This document shows positions 15,601 through 22,468 of a stretch of DNA of 64,000 nt, one piece after another. The stretch spans positions 124,001-188,000 of the forward strand of contig NZ_LR594659.1 of the NCBI RefSeq assembly GCF_901827155.1, read 5' to 3'. Position 1 is the stretch's first letter. Each line of letters starts with the position of its first letter. A model generated the notes under the pieces. It had not been told where the DNA came from. It saw nothing but the letters and a program-made list of their open reading frames with translations, and did not search any database. A program made the translations under genes and the position numbers. This DNA is from Variovorax sp. PBL-H6. Its GTDB lineage: Bacteria; Pseudomonadota; Gammaproteobacteria; Burkholderiales; Burkholderiaceae_C.

Positions 15601-17614
15601 CGAAGCGGACCACGAGCCGCTGCAGGTGGGGCGCTGCGGGCTCGGCCGGCGGGTCGGTGTCGAACCAGACTCCGCCGCCGAAGCGCGACCGGACCGAAGG
15701 CCGCCGCAGCACATTGCCGAGGAGCGTGCGCACGCCCGCACCCGGCATTGCACGCAGGCGCAGCACGCCGCCCGGTGCCAGCGCGAGCACGCGTTGCGCC
15801 AGCCGATCCTCGAGAACGGGCCGGGGCACCAGGCCTTCCATGAGTGGCGGGAGATTGCGAAGCGCGCCCAGCTCGGCCGCCGCGCCTTGCAAGGGCGTTC
15901 CGCCGCGCTCGACGCCGGGCATCGACGCACCCCCGCGCAATCCGCGAAGGTGGCGCGAGAGCTCGAGGAAGGAACGCGCCGACGCCGGCAGGAACTCCGT
16001 TCCGCGCGGGTCCCGCAGAAGGGCGGTGAAGCTGGCCAGCTTGGTGCCGGTCCTGGCCTCGACGAAGCGCCGGATTGCCTCGCGCGACTCCGCCATGGCG
16101 CTGCTGGCCTGGCGCTGTTCCTCGCCCGACAGCGATCCGTGCAGCCATTCGCGTACGCCGGGCACGAAGTCGAACACCATGTCCTGCGCTGCACCTTCGG
16201 CCGGCGAGACGCGCACCAGGAGTCCCGACAGCAGCACTTCGGCAGCGGGCGCCAGCGAGCGCGGGCCGGGCAGCGAATGCAGCAGCAGGCGCATCACAGG
16301 CAGGGTGATCCACGTGCCGGCCAGCAGCCGAAGCAGGGCGAAGGCCCGCGCCGATGCGGTCGCGCGAAAGCGCAGTACGCGCTCGCGCGCGGCTGCTGGC
16401 GTACCGATGGGAGCGGTCGCCGCGCCGGCGGTCGGCACGCCCGGCGGCAGCACCGGCGCTGCGTCGTCCTCGAGCGACACGGCGGCATGCTGAAGCAGGC
16501 GCGGCGACATGACGAAGTCGGCCCATGCTTCCAACGCGGGTGCGTCGAGCGAGAGCATCGGCACGGCGTCCAGGCCGCCCCGGTCGCGGAACCCTCCGCG
16601 CCACAGGTCGAGCCGCTGGAGCAGCCGGTTGACGCTGCCGCGCTCGCGCGCGCGAACCAGCTCCGGCGCCTCGCCGAGCGCGGTGAAGCCCCAGGCCTTC
16701 GGCGGCAGCATCTGCACGATCGCCAGCACCGAACGCGCGCCGAGGTCGCGCACGAACTTGCGCAGCACCTGCCCTTCCCATTGCGCTGACGCGCCGTGCG
16801 TCAGCAACAGCGCGAGCAGCGGCCGTTGCGACTGCAGCATCGCGCGTGGCGCGCACGGCATGCCCGACGGCGACTCCACGTTCATCGCACCCGCCCTGAT
16901 CGACCACCGCCACAGCCTCACCTGCTCGAACGCACCGTGGCGCGCGAGCAGGTTGCGCAACTCGACCAGCGTGTCCTCGAAAGCAAGCATCGCCTCATCG
17001 CGCTCGGCAAGCAGCACGACGTCGAACCAGCGCTCCGCCACCGGCCGCAGGACCGGCACCAGGGCATAGGCGCGCGTGCCGGGCGCAGCGCCGGCCAGCA
17101 GTTCGGCGCACGCCTGCGCGCTGGCTTCGGCGGTGGCCTGGGTGTCGATCACGCGGCGATTGCGGGACGGGCGCTTGCGCAGGAAAGGCTTGAGCGCCCG
17201 CTCGATGGCGGCGCGGCCCGGCAAGGCGTCTGCCACCGGGACCTGCACACGACGCGCGCTGAGCTGCTCTTCTCCGTCCTTGCCGGGTTGCGCCACGAAA
17301 AGCGAGGTGCTGCCGCCCCACTGCTGCACTGCGCCATCGCGCTCCATGCGGTCTGCGCCGTGATGCCGGTCCGACGAAGGATCCTTCTTCCCCGCAGGCA
17401 CGCCGCCCGCGTTCGCACCGCCGCCTGCGTTCGGCGGTTTGCCCGGGGCGCCGGCTGGCGTCGCCGGCACGGGCAGAAGCCGCGCGAGCCACAGCGCATC
17501 CGCACGTTCCAGCGCGTCGGCGCCCGTCATATCGGTCCCCAGCAACCGAAGGGCCTCGTTGAAGCGGCGCCGCCCGTCCTTCGGCCCGGGTGGCGGTGCG
17601 GGAGTCTGGGCCAT
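12689..17614 (-). CDS. Giant conflict-system protein: SAV_2336-type vWA, degenerate STAND-like NTPase, S8-like and alpha/beta hydrolase domains
   Basis: A 1641-residue protein. Residues 140-375 match the SAV_2336 N-terminal/vWA-like domain paired with MoxR ATPases (ALVPVLRPVAERWFDVV; LLALLLTHGAS); its MIDAS-like stretch LLAERDEAM is degenerate. Residues about 595-830 look like a STAND NTPase with winged helix, but the P-loop reads RAMPGAGVRT without the normal GKT. Residues 950-1195 form a subtilisin-like S8 domain with His987 (GHGT), Asn1077 (AAGNEG) and Ser1163 (GTSFA), but Gly962 replaces the catalytic Asp (ILGTGVD). Residues 1335-1625 form an alpha/beta hydrolase with probable triad Ser1411 (THSSGG), Asp1580 and His1610. 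The ATG at 17614 lies 14 nt after the MoxR stop. Confidence 0.8.
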   Translation of the reverse strand: MAQTPAPPPGPKDGRRRFNEALRLLGTDMTGADALERADALWLARLLPVPATPAGAPGKPPNAGGGANAGGVPAGKKDPSSDRHHGADRMERDGAVQQWGGSTSLFVAQPGKDGEEQLSARRVQVPVADALPGRAAIERALKPFLRKRPSRNRRVIDTQATAEASAQACAELLAGAAPGTRAYALVPVLRPVAERWFDVVLLAERDEAMLAFEDTLVELRNLLARHGAFEQVRLWRWSIRAGAMNVESPSGMPCAPRAMLQSQRPLLALLLTHGASAQWEGQVLRKFVRDLGARSVLAIVQMLPPKAWGFTALGEAPELVRARERGSVNRLLQRLDLWRGGFRDRGGLDAVPMLSLDAPALEAWADFVMSPRLLQHAAVSLEDDAAPVLPPGVPTAGAATAPIGTPAAARERVLRFRATASARAFALLRLLAGTWITLPVMRLLLHSLPGPRSLAPAAEVLLSGLLVRVSPAEGAAQDMVFDFVPGVREWLHGSLSGEEQRQASSAMAESREAIRRFVEARTGTKLASFTALLRDPRGTEFLPASARSFLELSRHLRGLRGGASMPGVERGGTPLQGAAAELGALRNLPPLMEGLVPRPVLEDRLAQRVLALAPGGVLRLRAMPGAGVRTLLGNVLRRPSVRSRFGGGVWFDTDPPAEPAAPHLQRLVVRFGAKRRVGGDTCIDVRMQRQGDIDVGHLDASEARAHLMQMGLGDTEATDLWPVHQGVPSLVPIVGAGWLRGVRRWPHRDTERPESNYGALSLRVLRQLTAAEREGLIVMSARRAGYPDRKTGSEALAVQLAWQCRTPDGTAATLHPAVSQFLQSVYRDEVREAHEAILVECALSSLKPLLQPAYLRDHLLHHAIAARGAEGARRVLYDRRLLLQILHGDRSGVLRALAPLARKDQQLARVADELRSGAPVEVLADHAREGLAPVANWPVWLGLPERRLRETFGTGVRVAILGTGVDAKHPELQHLLIEGASTDPHGHGTAVASIVAGRFVGISPRVRLQSYAALDAQGSGATSTVLVALDAMLSVRAEERADILCVPLGMSTWDEAMARALRLIAAQNILVVAAAGNEGSQEPVNFPAAMPEVVAVGALDEDGRPLAFSNRGAVKRNGKLQKERPDLWAPGANALVAAGAGTSGDPEGAVLPQARYTTMSGTSFACAVVAGLAARYMELTGLRGAALRGLLLAHATEEGHVRYVPTIGEATESATEALPSSSRQLASAVPGEDVVTVETSDGTTLTLHPSNATELLLRQSTAEAERPGDLAQPSSPFSRIHFLGGAAKDASVTLDQALLQIDNQVGPGLYELQPDALAALKGLPPAGSLEGQFSGKSPTLVFLHGVFLDTASTFGALWTAHHELRHGLFRTYRDRVYAFDYRTVGDSPIAAALTLARLLPSLGPVHLATHSSGGLVAEVLARVAAQPGEIERVASTFFSADGHVADRHALLELGSVMRAKDINIDRVVRVACPAKGIPIEEKRLDIWLSLFKNALRLGHISVPPAFEVFLMEAARSRTRPFKVPGIASLLPDAPLIQWLNSPIEPLPGDLRVVGGNVWGLENAAWVEALGTVGASWTESDLVVQTASMYGGARRRGGSSFWLAEGHEATHFSYFGEASSARAFFDALALDQPPLFQPFEPS

Positions 17615-17628
17615 GCGTGCGTTCAGCT

Positions 17629-18639
17629 TCAGTCGAGGCTCTTGAACAGCACATCGAGGATGCGCTCCTGCTCCTCCTTCGACAGGCCTTGGCGATGCGG
17701 GCTGAGGTATTGCGCATTGAGCAGCTGGTCGGTGGCCAGCGCACCCTGCTCGCGACGGCTCAGGAACTCGTTGAGCAGGCCTTGCATCTGGGGGTCGATC
17801 GCCATGGCCGGCAGGTGCGCGCGCACGATGCTGGCGAGCTGGGCTTCGTCCGGGTCGGCCAATGTGCATTGCACGCAGCGTCGCAGGAAGGGTGCCGGAA
17901 AATCCCGCTCGCCGTTGCTCGTCATCACGATGAACGGGAATTCGCTGAAGCTGACCACGCCCTTGTGCACCGTCACCGGGGAGCCTTCGATGGAGCGCAC
18001 CGCAACATCGGGCTGTCGGTCGGCCACGCGCTGCAGCTCGGCGATGCTGAACGAGCCGGTGTCGAGCACGCCGAGCAGGTCGTTGGGCAGGTCGACATCG
18101 CTCTTGTCGATCTCATCGATCAGCAGCGCGCGCGGGGCATCGGCGGCGGCGAGCGCGCTGCCGAGCGGCCCGAGCGTGACGAAGGCGCCCAGCTCGTCGA
18201 AGCCATCCGCCGCGGCGCCGTCGACCGCGTTCATGGCCGTCTTCTGCGCCGGCAGCCCGGCCGCGGGCTTGGCCGCCGAGCGTGCCTGCTGCTGCTGGAT
18301 CTGCTGCAGGCGCGCCAGCGCGTCGTAGCGATAGAGGCCCTCCTGCAGCGCCGAACGCGAGTTGATGGGCCACACCAGCACGTCGCCCAACCCGAGCTGC
18401 TGCGCCACCGAGTACACCAGCGAGCTCTTGCCGGTGCCAGGCTTGCCGGTGATCAGCAGCGGCCGCCGCAGGTGCAGCGCGACGTTGACCGCGTCGCGGA
18501 CCTTGTCGGTCGCGCGAAAGGTGCTCGCAATCACGGCGCGGCGCCCCGGCCCCGGCTGGCGCCAGGGCGGCGGCGGGGGCAGTTTCACCTTGCTCTTCGC
18601 GGGCTTGGCATCCGGGTTGTAGATCTTCCATTCGGCCAT
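17629..18639 (-). CDS. MoxR-family AAA+ ATPase of a vWA/VMAP conflict system
   Basis: A 336-residue AAA+ ATPase. After a Lys/Pro-rich N-terminal leader come Walker A GKPGTGKSS (near residue 66), the segment WPINSRSALQEGLYRYDAL typical of ATPases paired with SAV_2336 proteins, Walker B LLIDEIDKSDVDLPNDLL, and sensor 1 VMTSNGERDFPAPFLRRC. All nucleotide-binding residues are intact. MoxR ATPases remodel partner proteins, often with a vWA subunit as adaptor; here the adaptor is the N-terminal domain of the downstream 1641-residue protein (14-nt gap) and the upstream partner is the caspase-like/VMAP-C protein (23-nt gap). Confidence 0.88.
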   Translation of the reverse strand: MAEWKIYNPDAKPAKSKVKLPPPPPWRQPGPGRRAVIASTFRATDKVRDAVNVALHLRRPLLITGKPGTGKSSLVYSVAQQLGLGDVLVWPINSRSALQEGLYRYDALARLQQIQQQQARSAAKPAAGLPAQKTAMNAVDGAAADGFDELGAFVTLGPLGSALAAADAPRALLIDEIDKSDVDLPNDLLGVLDTGSFSIAELQRVADRQPDVAVRSIEGSPVTVHKGVVSFSEFPFIVMTSNGERDFPAPFLRRCVQCTLADPDEAQLASIVRAHLPAMAIDPQMQGLLNEFLSRREQGALATDQLLNAQYLSPHRQGLSKEEQERILDVLFKSLD

Positions 18640-18662
18640 GTCGGGTCCTCGTTGCGTGGATC

Positions 18663-20813
18663 TCAGGTCGGCGCTGTGCCCAAAGTCTGCAAGCGCTGTG
18701 TCTGCGCATAGGGGTTGCGGTCCGGCTCGTCGAGGAACAGCACCAGCTCGGGCAGCTTGCTGCCGCTGCGGGCCTGGCAGAGCGCTTCAGGCAGCTTGTT
18801 CAGGCGCTGGCCGGCAAGCCAGGCGCGCACCGTGTTCTTGAAGGCGGCGGCATCGTCCGGCTCGGCGCCGGGCCACACCATGTACGGCTCGCCGTCGATC
18901 AGGTGCTTGAAGAACTTGCCGAGATTGCGGCCTCGCTGCGAGGGACTCGGCGGCAGGTAGATGAGGCCCAGCACGTGCGCCTCGTCCTCGCCCGCTGCGC
19001 GTTGCTCGTCGTCGAAGCGGCAGTGCAGCTGTTCGCTGGCGCGCGCCCGCTCCTGGGCCTGCCGCCCACGCTGCTGCCAGAGTGCGGGCTGCAGCTTCGC
19101 CTCCTTGCCCTGCAGCCGCTCCTTCCAGCGCCAGCAGATCGGCCAGACCGCATCCAGCTCCACACGCTGCAGCGCCGCGCCGGTGTCCGCCGGGTTGCCG
19201 GTGAGCTCGCCGATGTCGACGCTGTAGCTCAACCATTCGCGCTGGCCGCACAGCAGCAGGAAGGGGGCCAGGAGTTCCACGCGCACTGGCCGCGCCTCAT
19301 CGCGCTGGACATGGTTGATGAGGGTGTTGAGCTGCTCGCCCATCGGCCCTTCGAGCTCGAGGTCCGCACCGGGCTCGATGACGGAATCGCGCAGCAGCCA
19401 ATAGCGCTGTACCGAGGGCTCCAGGGCATTGGCCCGGTGTTCGAGCTCTATGTAGATCACCACCGAACCCTTCGGCAGATCGGCGGTCGGCTGCACGGCT
19501 GCCAGCAGCGGCGCCATCAGGGGATCGGCCTTGAGCTCGGCATCCAGCCGTGCGGCTGCGTCCGTCGAGCGCGCTGGGGCGCCGGGCTCGGCGGCCTGGT
19601 TCATCGCCATCAACATCAGGCGCAGCAGGGCGGCATGGGCGCGGCCCTGGTTGCGCGTGACGTCCCGGTTCATGTCGAGCGACCACAGCAGCAGCTCGCG
19701 CAGCTCGGCGAACTGCGGGGCGTGGCGCGCGTCTTCGTTGGCCAGGTGCCGCGCGAGTTCAGTCCACTGCGGCACGCTGAGGCCGAGGGTGGCCAGGCGC
19801 GGGGCCCATTGCTGCACCAGCTTCACGCGGTCCCAGGCATCGCGCAACAGGTCGGGCTCGGGCGCATCGGGCGCGTTCCCTTCGATCTTCTTCGCAAGGG
19901 CCTCGAGGGTGTCCCCGCGGATCGCCTTGGCCAGGGCCGCGGGTGTTTCGCCGGTCGATGCAAGGTCGAGCCAGAGGTGGCGAAACAGCACCTCCGAGAG
20001 CTGGGCGCGCCGAGCGTTTGCCGCCATGGCCCTGTCGTCATCGCCCGAACCGAAGCGGCTGGACCACTGGTCGCCCGAGCCTTGCGTCCATTCGAAGCGA
20101 ACCGGCCGCGAGGCCAGGCCCGCGACCCGATCCATGAGCAGCGCGTCGAGCGGCCGCGGAGAGGGCGGCCACTCGATGGCCTTCAAGACATCGAGCGCCA
20201 TGCTCGCCAACGTGGGCTCGAAGGGGTTCAACGATGCGATGGCGGCAGCCGTGGAAGAGAAGTAGAAATGCTGTAGGCGCGAGGTCTTGCCCGTACCGCT
20301 CAGCTGCACATTGCCGGGCCGGTCGCTGATCACCTGCGCACAGCTGTCGATCGCCCCGATCTGCAGAGGAGGCATCCGCGCGCTGCGCAGGTGCTGCAGC
20401 AGTGAGTCGAGGTCCCACGACTGCAGGTTCTCCAGGTCCTCCGTGTCCTGCGTCAGCAGGTAGCGCTGCCGGTTGTTCATCACGCCATGGCCGATCCACA
20501 ACAACAGCAGGACGTCGGCGGGCGGCGTGCGGGCCAGCTTGCCCAGGGAAGCGCGCAGTGACGCCGCGTCCGCGCGGTGCGCCTCGGCGCCGTTGAGCAG
20601 CCTTGGGCGCAGCGTGTCGACGCGGGCCGCTTCATCCGAGCCCGGCGTGGCACTGACGTTCATCAGCAGTTCGACCTCGGCCCGATCGCGCAGCCATTCG
20701 GCCCACTCCAGGGCCCGGAGCGACACCGGCGCCTTGAAGTCGAGGCTGTTGCGCTTGCCGGGCGGCGCGGCATGGCACTCGACGGCAACGATCCACGCCA
20801 GGATGGACGCCAC
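18663..20813 (-). CDS. Caspase-like N-terminal domain with VMAP-C C-terminal domain
   Basis: A 716-residue protein with a GTG start 3 nt after the preceding stop. The N-terminal 230 residues have a caspase/CHAT-like fold: strand ILAWIVAVECHA, then LLLLWIGHGVMNN with His109, then LQIGAIDSCAQ with Cys158, the His/Cys dyad of C14-like peptidases. A helical middle region follows. The last 260 residues match my knowledge of the VMAP-C family (vWA-MoxR associated protein): VRVELLAPFLLLC, AVWPICWRWKERL, GEPYMVWPG, LPEALCQAR and the ending LVLFLDEPDRNPY. It is probably the regulated effector: proteolysis would be released by the MoxR-vWA pair. The VMAP-C call rests on motif recall. Confidence 0.75.
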   Translation of the reverse strand: MASILAWIVAVECHAAPPGKRNSLDFKAPVSLRALEWAEWLRDRAEVELLMNVSATPGSDEAARVDTLRPRLLNGAEAHRADAASLRASLGKLARTPPADVLLLLWIGHGVMNNRQRYLLTQDTEDLENLQSWDLDSLLQHLRSARMPPLQIGAIDSCAQVISDRPGNVQLSGTGKTSRLQHFYFSSTAAAIASLNPFEPTLASMALDVLKAIEWPPSPRPLDALLMDRVAGLASRPVRFEWTQGSGDQWSSRFGSGDDDRAMAANARRAQLSEVLFRHLWLDLASTGETPAALAKAIRGDTLEALAKKIEGNAPDAPEPDLLRDAWDRVKLVQQWAPRLATLGLSVPQWTELARHLANEDARHAPQFAELRELLLWSLDMNRDVTRNQGRAHAALLRLMLMAMNQAAEPGAPARSTDAAARLDAELKADPLMAPLLAAVQPTADLPKGSVVIYIELEHRANALEPSVQRYWLLRDSVIEPGADLELEGPMGEQLNTLINHVQRDEARPVRVELLAPFLLLCGQREWLSYSVDIGELTGNPADTGAALQRVELDAVWPICWRWKERLQGKEAKLQPALWQQRGRQAQERARASEQLHCRFDDEQRAAGEDEAHVLGLIYLPPSPSQRGRNLGKFFKHLIDGEPYMVWPGAEPDDAAAFKNTVRAWLAGQRLNKLPEALCQARSGSKLPELVLFLDEPDRNPYAQTQRLQTLGTAPT

Positions 20814-20816
20814 GCC

Positions 20817-21953
20817 TCATCCGCCTTTCAGGAAGTCGGCGATGGCCGGCCAGACCTGCGCGCGGTTGCCGAAGTAGGCGCCGTGCGCTTCGGGAAACGG
20901 GGCGCCGTTGTCGACCGGCAGGTCGAGCACCTTGCCCTTGAACACGCCGGCCGCCGGGTAGCCGAGCATGTCGTTCTCGTCGTAGATGTTGAGCCATCGC
21001 TCGGGAAAGAAGTCCGGCAGGCCGGAGCCGAGCACGCGGGAGGCCAACGCATCGATCTCGTAGAAGAAGGCTGCCTGCGAACCGACGGTGATCAACACAT
21101 CGATCGGGCGCCTTTCCAGTGCTAGCCAGTCGACCGCGGCGATGCCGCCCAGGCTGTGCGCAAGCAGCACCCGCGCGCCAGTGTTCTGGACGTTCAGACC
21201 GATGAAGTCGCGCAGGGTCGAGCCGCGCGCCTGGTAGCGCAGGATGTCGCCGACCACCGGGCTGGTGAGGTCGGTGAGGCTGCCGCGCCGCCGGCGGCCG
21301 TAGGCGGTCATGCGACCGAGCAGCCAGTCCGTGATGCCGGCCGGCGGGCCTCCCAGCGGTGGCAGCAGCGCATCGGCCAGTGCATCACGCGTGGCCACGG
21401 CGAGTGTCGGCAGGTTCAGTTCGCGCAGCCGGGCCTGCAGGCCGGCCACCAGCGCGCGCGCGACGAGTGGGCTGGCCGCTGCCTCCGACAGCGTGAGCGC
21501 GCTGACCACGGTCTGCCATTCCACATCGGCGAGCACCGTATCGATGAAGGGCGCCCATTGCGCGGGCAGGCCGGTGTTGGACAACAGCGCCTCGATGGGC
21601 GCATGGTCGCGCAGCCGGGCAATGCGCACCCAGATCACCGGCCCGGGCTGCTCGAGGAGATAGGTCTCGTCGGGCGCGACGCGGAGTTCGATGAGCGGAT
21701 CGTCGGCCAGCAGCGTCCAGCGGGCGCGCTGCTGCGCATCGAGCGAGGCCGTCGGGTTGCCGGTGCGCACATAGCTGGGCACCGAGGCTCCATGCTTGTT
21801 GAGGGCGGCGCCGAACGCATCGCCCCACGGACAGGGCTCGATCTTCCAGCCAGGGAGGAACTCGGCCGCTTGCGCCTCCAGCAGTTTCATCGACGCGGCA
21901 AGGCCTGGTTGGCGAACGCCGGTCCCATGGATGAACAACAGGGTCGATGTCAT
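20817..21953 (-). CDS. Alpha/beta hydrolase, first gene of the conflict operon
   Basis: A 378-residue alpha/beta hydrolase, unlike small esterases in having a large insert between the first strand (LLFIHGTGVRQPG) and the nucleophile elbow AHSLGG (Ser267). The acid and His are probably in the C-terminal part (IYDENDMLGYPA, AHGAYFG). No signal peptide. The ATG at 21953 is preceded by GGAGGAG; the frame is open further but reads through the promoter. It is separated by only 3 nt from the caspase-like gene, so it belongs to the same system, perhaps as a lipase or peptidase effector, or as a second copy of the hydrolase function in the last gene. Confidence 0.8.
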   Translation of the reverse strand: MTSTLLFIHGTGVRQPGLAASMKLLEAQAAEFLPGWKIEPCPWGDAFGAALNKHGASVPSYVRTGNPTASLDAQQRARWTLLADDPLIELRVAPDETYLLEQPGPVIWVRIARLRDHAPIEALLSNTGLPAQWAPFIDTVLADVEWQTVVSALTLSEAAASPLVARALVAGLQARLRELNLPTLAVATRDALADALLPPLGGPPAGITDWLLGRMTAYGRRRRGSLTDLTSPVVGDILRYQARGSTLRDFIGLNVQNTGARVLLAHSLGGIAAVDWLALERRPIDVLITVGSQAAFFYEIDALASRVLGSGLPDFFPERWLNIYDENDMLGYPAAGVFKGKVLDLPVDNGAPFPEAHGAYFGNRAQVWPAIADFLKGG

Positions 21954-21986
21954 GCGAACCGCTCCTCCGACGTTGAGTTGGGACGC

Positions 21987-22016
21987 ATGCTCGGGCCTCG
22001 GCGGCGCCGCTGTCAA
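21987..22016 (-). promoter_or_regulatory. Candidate sigma-70 promoter of the conflict operon
   Basis: On the minus strand a perfect TTGACA (22016-22011) is followed after 18 nt by GAGCAT (21992-21987), 34 nt upstream of the hydrolase ATG. The -35 is strong and the -10 weak, as would suit an inducible gene set. A GC-rich palindrome (GCGGCGCCGC) fills the spacer. Confidence 0.4.
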
Positions 22017-22048
22017 CCCCAATCCGGGGGAGCCCTGGTGGGTTGAAA

Positions 22049-22069
22049 GGCCCTAGTCGATCCAGGGCC
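22049..22069 (-). terminator. Hairpin at the end of the 75-aa gene
   Basis: GGCCCT and AGGGCC form a 6-bp stem with a 9-nt loop; read leftward it is followed by TTTC. It overlaps the stop of the small gene at 22053 and could reduce read-through into the conflict operon. Confidence 0.35.
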
Positions 22070-22280
22070 CTCCCAGCATCGCTTGTATATAGGCGGCGAC
22101 CTTCACCAGGTCCTCGTCGGACAGCGGGATCGGCGGTGCATCGACGAGGTGCTCGGCGACCATGTGCAGCTTTGCCGATGCATTGGGCTGCTCGTGGAGC
22201 AGAACCGCAATCGCGGTGGTCTGGGCGACCGCCCGCAACTCGAGCGCACGGAGTCGCGCATCGACTTCTTCCATTTCCAT
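22053..22280 (-). CDS. Small hypothetical protein, 75 aa
   Basis: A 75-residue acidic protein starting MEMEEVDARLRALELRAVAQ, with a helical N-terminal heptad pattern and a C-terminal PLSDEDLVKVAAYIQAMLG helix. There is no signal peptide and I do not recognise a family. The ATG at 22280 has a strong GGGAGGAAGG upstream, which supports translation. It precedes the conflict operon in the same direction, separated by the operon's own promoter and a weak hairpin, so its membership in that system is uncertain. Confidence 0.55.
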   Translation of the reverse strand: MEMEEVDARLRALELRAVAQTTAIAVLLHEQPNASAKLHMVAEHLVDAPPIPLSDEDLVKVAAYIQAMLGGPWID

Positions 22281-22407
22281 TGGGCCTTCCTCCCTGAGGG
22301 GCAAGTTGAGGAAAACTGGATTCTGCTTCCAAAGCGGGCGCGTCATGTCGGAGGTCCGGCGGCGGCCCTGGGAAAACGCCATCGGCCTTTGCGCATCAAG
22401 GCAGGCG

Positions 22408-22435
22408 TTGACAGCGCGCATCAATCATGTAGCAT
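22408..22435 (+). promoter_or_regulatory. Sigma-70 promoter of the ABC importer operon
   Basis: A perfect TTGACA (22408-22413), 16 nt spacer and TAGCAT (22430-22435). The palindrome TGGCATACCA follows 6 nt later, over the expected transcription start, an arrangement suited to repression. Confidence 0.55.
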
Positions 22436-22441
22436 CGTTAT

Positions 22442-22451
22442 TGGCATACCA
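22442..22451. promoter_or_regulatory. TGGYATRCCA operator copy 1 (TGGCATACCA)
   Basis: A ten-base palindromic motif at the likely transcription start of the ABC importer operon. It matches copies at 28460, 30401, 38464 and 38527. Such TGG-N4-CCA palindromes resemble FadR-type GntR operators, and a GntR/FCD regulator is encoded at 26584. Confidence 0.6.
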
Positions 22452-22468
22452 TTTGGGAATGCCTTTGT

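Noticed and set aside
13799..16789. Long plus-strand open frames (571 and 421 codons) opposite the giant conflict protein
   Set aside because: They have Arg/His-rich shadow composition, and the minus-strand frame has continuous recognisable domains.
14451..16913. Second minus-strand open frame of 820 codons inside the giant gene
   Set aside because: Ala/Arg-rich translation in the alternative frame; the main frame carries the S8 and vWA-like motifs.
17615..17869. N-terminal extension of the giant protein to 17869
   Set aside because: The extra 85 codons overlap the MoxR gene in another frame and look like shadow sequence; the ATG at 17614 follows the MoxR stop by 14 nt.
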